A stretch of 8,081 nucleotides of DNA. Origin: Acidobacteriota bacterium. GTDB lineage: Bacteria > Acidobacteriota > Blastocatellia > RBC074. Position 1 is the first letter of the stretch; every line of letters begins with the position of its first letter. The DNA is taken from contig JAKEHZ010000337.1 in the NCBI GenBank assembly GCA_022614735.1, positions 1 to 8,081 of the forward strand, written 5' to 3'. This document shows positions 5,406 to 8,081 of this stretch, piece after piece. The position numbers were made by a program, and so were the translations under genes. The notes below the pieces were generated by a model that was not told the origin of the DNA, did no database searches, and worked only from the letters and a program-made list of their open reading frames with translations.

Positions 5406-7136
5406 ATGAAAAGGCAGGTTCATCGTATCGGATCTTGGATCTGTTTGTTTTTTATCATCCTCTACGTCTGCTGCTGGGCGCCTGTGGGCGCGAGCCAACA
5501 GAGCGGTAAGGGAGTGGTGTTGAAGGCGCTCGAAGAAGAGATGCAGCGCGCCAAAGAGATTCTCACGCAAAAGGGTGATCCGCCACCTTATTTCATCAGC
5601 TATCAAGTCTTCGAAACCGACTCCACAAATGTCAGCGCCTCGCGCGGCGCATTGCGCAACAGCTCCAGTAATCGATCGCGGGCGCTGGATGTCGACTTGC
5701 GCGTCGGCGAATACCAGTTCGACAATTCGCACCAGCTTCGAGGCCAGCCAGACTTTATGGGAAGGTTTGCGATCTCAGTACCACTCCCGATCGAGGATGA
5801 TATTGACGCAATCAAAAGTGCGATCTGGCTGGATACTGATAGAAAATATAAGGCGGCAGTCGAGCGTTTAATGCAGGTGAAGGCCAACCGCTCCATCAAG
5901 GTGGAGGAAGAGGATAAATCGGCCGACTTCTCACGCGAAGAGCCGCAGGTTGCCGCTTTGCCCCCGGCCAACATCAAGGTCAACACGGCTGATTGGGAGA
6001 CGCGAGCCAAAGCGTACTCAGCGCTCTTCAACCAATACCCCGAGATTTTGGAGGCGAACGTCTCCTTCACCGCAGAAGCCACAACCAGATATCTGGTCAA
6101 CAGCGAGGGCACCTCGATAAGGCACGGCCGCACGCAACTACGTATGATCCTGTACGCCAGCACGAAAGCCAATGACGGCATGGAGCTTTACCGTTATGAA
6201 TTGTTCGATTCCCACACGCTCGATCGCCTGCCCAATGATACGACCGTAAAACAGACGATTGAAAAGATAGCTAAGGACCTTCAGGCTCTCCGCACTGCTC
6301 CGCTGGTCGAGCCTTACACCGGGCCGGCGATACTCGCAGGTCGTGCGAGCGGCGTTTTTTTCCACGAAATTTTCGGCCACCGCATTGAAGGGCACAGGCA
6401 GAAGAGAGAGGATGAGGGCCAGACCTTCACGAAGAAGGTCAATCAGGCGATCCTGCCCGATTTTATTTCGGTCTACGATGACCCGACGGCCGCGCGCGCC
6501 GGAGGCGTGGATTTGAATGGGCATTACCAGTACGATGATGAAGGTGTCAAAGCGCAGCGAGTGACAGTCGTGGAGAATGGGGTGCTCAAAAACTTCCTTA
6601 TGTCGCGCTCGCCTGTAGCTGGCTTTGAGCGATCGAACGGGCACGGGCGCAAGTCCCCCGGTTACAAAGTGGTCGGGCGTCAGGGCAGTTTGATGGTGCA
6701 TTCATCAAAGACCGTTTCGGAAGAGAAGTTACGCGAGATGCTCATTGAGGAGTGTAAGAAGCAGGGCAAGCCGTTCGGGTTGATCTTCAAAGATATTTCG
6801 GGGGGCTTCACTTTCACCGGCCGCGGGATTCCTCAGGCATTTCAGGTCACGCCGATCATGGTCTACCGCGTCTATACCGATGGCAGAGCGGACGAACTGG
6901 TCCGCGGCGTGGATTTGATCGGCACTCCGCTCATCTCCTTCAGCAAGATCATCGCGAGCAGTGATAAGTTGGATATCTTCAATGGCGTTTGCGGCGCTGA
7001 GTCGGGCTGGGTGCCCGTATCGGCAGTTTCGCCGAGTATCCTCACGGCGCAGATCGAAGTGCAGAAGAAGCCCAAGTCCTCTGACAGGGCGCCGATCTTG
7101 CCGCCGCCAGGTAGGGATAAGACGGCGAAAAACTAA
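5406..7136 (+). CDS. Exported TldD/PmbA-family metalloprotease
   Basis: A 576-residue protein of the TldD/PmbA (peptidase U62) family. Residues 1-29 form a signal peptide (MKRQ start, hydrophobic WICLFFIILYVCCW, likely cut after VGA29), so the protein should work outside the cytoplasm, unlike E. coli TldD. The zinc motif is HEIFGH at 320-325 inside GVFFHEIFGHRIEGHRQ, and C529 in NGVCGAESGWVPVS matches the third metal ligand near the C-terminus of TldD. Both suggest an active enzyme. The N-terminal 30-300 region carries PYFISY, RVGEYQFD, DFSREEP and YLVNSEGT, which recur in the gene at 7283, so the two are paralogues. It is longer than E. coli TldD (481 residues) because of the leader and extra N-terminal sequence, and ends in a Pro-rich tail (APILPPPGR). 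Cytosolic TldD/TldE process modified peptides; the substrate of this exported form is unknown. Confidence 0.9.
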   Translation: MKRQVHRIGSWICLFFIILYVCCWAPVGASQQSGKGVVLKALEEEMQRAKEILTQKGDPPPYFISYQVFETDSTNVSASRGALRNSSSNRSRALDVDLRVGEYQFDNSHQLRGQPDFMGRFAISVPLPIEDDIDAIKSAIWLDTDRKYKAAVERLMQVKANRSIKVEEEDKSADFSREEPQVAALPPANIKVNTADWETRAKAYSALFNQYPEILEANVSFTAEATTRYLVNSEGTSIRHGRTQLRMILYASTKANDGMELYRYELFDSHTLDRLPNDTTVKQTIEKIAKDLQALRTAPLVEPYTGPAILAGRASGVFFHEIFGHRIEGHRQKREDEGQTFTKKVNQAILPDFISVYDDPTAARAGGVDLNGHYQYDDEGVKAQRVTVVENGVLKNFLMSRSPVAGFERSNGHGRKSPGYKVVGRQGSLMVHSSKTVSEEKLREMLIEECKKQGKPFGLIFKDISGGFTFTGRGIPQAFQVTPIMVYRVYTDGRADELVRGVDLIGTPLISFSKIIASSDKLDIFNGVCGAESGWVPVSAVSPSILTAQIEVQKKPKSSDRAPILPPPGRDKTAKN

Positions 7137-7169
7137 CTAAATCGGAGCATGCGAAGATGGGAACAGATA

Positions 7170-7250
7170 AACCACGGATTGACACGGATGCGACGGATTT
7201 TCGCGGATTTAATCCGTGTTGATCCGTCGCATCCGTGCTGATCCGTGGTT
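7170..7250. repeat. Large palindrome with eight CGGAT half-sites
   Basis: The 81-bp element is symmetrical around T7210. Outer arms 7170-7198 and 7222-7250 (29 nt each, beginning AACCACGGAT) are complementary at 26 positions, and two of the other three can form G-U pairs in RNA. CGGAT occurs at 7175, 7185, 7194 and 7204, and its complement ATCCG at 7212, 7222, 7231 and 7241, giving mirrored spacings of 10, 9 and 10. The inner CGGATT-T-AATCCG closes the hairpin. It differs in sequence and period from the heptamer repeats. It lies between the two protease genes, 33 nt after the stop of the first and 32 nt before the start of the second. Confidence 0.88.
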
Positions 7251-7282
7251 ATTTCCAGTGTCGCAATAAAGAGGTGAAAACC

Positions 7283-8081
7283 ATGAGGAAGATTGAACGC
7301 TTCGCGCCCATAAGGTCAGCGCTGGTTGTAATTTTACTTTTCGCATTCGCCTTTGCTTCCGGACAACAAACCTCAGAGTCTGATGTCTTGTTGCGCGCGA
7401 TGCAGGACGAGATGGCTCGCTCGGTCGCGAACCTGCAACTCGAGGGGCTGGAGAAACCATATTTCATCGAGTATGCGGTGACCGATAGCGACAACTTCAA
7501 CGCAAGCGCGGCTTTTGGCGCAGTAGTCCGATCGAACCGTATCCGCTCACGTATCCTGCAGACGCAAGTTCGTGTGGGCAGATACGATTTCGACAGCAGT
7601 GAGTTTTTCTCACAATCGTCACTCTTCTCGCGGAGCAGCTTCCCTGCACCTCTGGTCGTCGAGGACGACTATCAAGCCTTGCGCCACGACATCTGGCTTG
7701 CTACGGATGCGTCCTACAAAGCGGCAGCCGAACAGTTGGAACGCAAGCGGGCATTTGTCAAGAACAGGGTCGAGGAAGATAGTTTGCCCGACTTCTCGCG
7801 CGAGGAACCGACCACAATGATCGCCCCACTCCAGCAGATGAAGATCGATCAAGCGCAGTGGGAGAAGCAACTGCGTGAGTGGTCGACCATTTTCCGCCAA
7901 TTCTCTGACATTCAGGAATCGAGCGTCTCGCTGCGGGTGCAGCTCTTGCACAAATATCTGGTCAACAGTGAAGGGACCAAGACGCGCAAGCCCGAAATGC
8001 TCGTCACGCTCGAAGCCCGCGCCACCACGCAAGCGGCCGATGGCGTGCGGCTGCGCCACTCCGTACCGTTCTACGCGCGCA
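7283..8081 (+). CDS. Second exported TldD/PmbA-family protein (3' end beyond window)
   Basis: An open frame of 266 codons runs from ATG 7283 to the window edge without a stop. A GAGGTG at 7271-7276 serves as Shine-Dalgarno. Residues 1-25 look like a signal peptide (RKIER, then hydrophobic ALVVILLFAFAFA, likely cut after AFA25), so the protein is exported. The remainder matches the N-terminal part of the protein at 5406 in order: KPYFIEY (58-64), VRVGRYDFD (96-104), the VEDDYQALRHDIWLATD segment, PDFSREEP (169-176) and KYLVNSEGT (224-232). The metal-binding segment, expected near residue 320, is outside the window, so I cannot say whether it is a catalytic TldD-like or a PmbA/TldE-like partner lacking the HExxxH. 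Tandem arrangement suggests a two-protein complex like TldD/TldE, but outside the cytoplasm. Confidence 0.88.
   Translation, partial: MRKIERFAPIRSALVVILLFAFAFASGQQTSESDVLLRAMQDEMARSVANLQLEGLEKPYFIEYAVTDSDNFNASAAFGAVVRSNRIRSRILQTQVRVGRYDFDSSEFFSQSSLFSRSSFPAPLVVEDDYQALRHDIWLATDASYKAAAEQLERKRAFVKNRVEEDSLPDFSREEPTTMIAPLQQMKIDQAQWEKQLREWSTIFRQFSDIQESSVSLRVQLLHKYLVNSEGTKTRKPEMLVTLEARATTQAADGVRLRHSVPFYAR

Noticed and set aside
5466..5474. Lipobox at the double Cys (C22-C23) of the first TldD-like signal peptide
   Set aside because: Residues before the Cys (LYV) do not fit the [LVI][ASTVI][GAS]C pattern; a standard signal peptidase I site after VGA fits better.
5025..5732. 235-residue reverse frame across the phosphatase/protease junction
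   Set aside because: It is antisense to two strong genes, shows no recognisable domain and has no plausible start signal.

Overview
The window looks like chromosomal DNA of a free-living Gram-negative bacterium of moderate GC content. The combination of stress-type signalling proteins (FHA-GAF-SpoIIE phosphatase, STAS, soluble histidine kinase), exported TldD/PmbA-type proteases in tandem, and many palindromic short-period repeats between genes suggests an acidobacterium, possibly Blastocatellia. That placement is an inference from gene content, not from a marker gene. Every gene I can support is on the + strand.

Layout: the window opens with the last 23 codons of a gene whose tail resembles a STAS domain (1-72). 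Then come an HD-GYP-type phosphohydrolase with an acidic tail (122-1057), a protein that looks like a D12-class DNA adenine methylase fold without a recognisable DPPY motif (1163-2092), a soluble sensor histidine kinase (2105-3025), a STAS anti-sigma-factor antagonist (3149-3484), and an FHA-GAF-SpoIIE/PP2C phosphatase (3598-5268). These form a signalling block. The STAS protein and the SpoIIE-type phosphatase are the classic substrate and phosphatase of a partner-switching pathway. The matching anti-sigma kinase (RsbW/SpoIIAB type) is not in the window. The second block is a tandem pair of exported TldD/PmbA-family proteins: one complete (5406-7136) with intact HExxxH and a C-terminal Cys ligand, and one cut off by the window end (7283 onward).

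The most unusual content is between the genes. Three spacers hold long inverted repeats whose arms are tandem 7-bp units. Two of them (2960-3068 and 3505-3591) are the same element in opposite orientations: GCGGATT/AATCCGC arms around a nearly identical 19-nt centre. One of these supplies the last 21 codons and the stop of the histidine kinase gene. The third (1061-1157) has the same design but different heptamers. A fourth, unrelated palindrome (7170-7250) between the two protease genes has eight CGGAT half-sites mirrored around one base with 10/9/10-bp spacing. Two genes (1163 and 3598) begin within about 10 nt of a repeat arm and have no Shine-Dalgarno sequence.

No tRNA, rRNA, CRISPR array, transposase or phage gene was seen. 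No gap between genes exceeds 150 nt.
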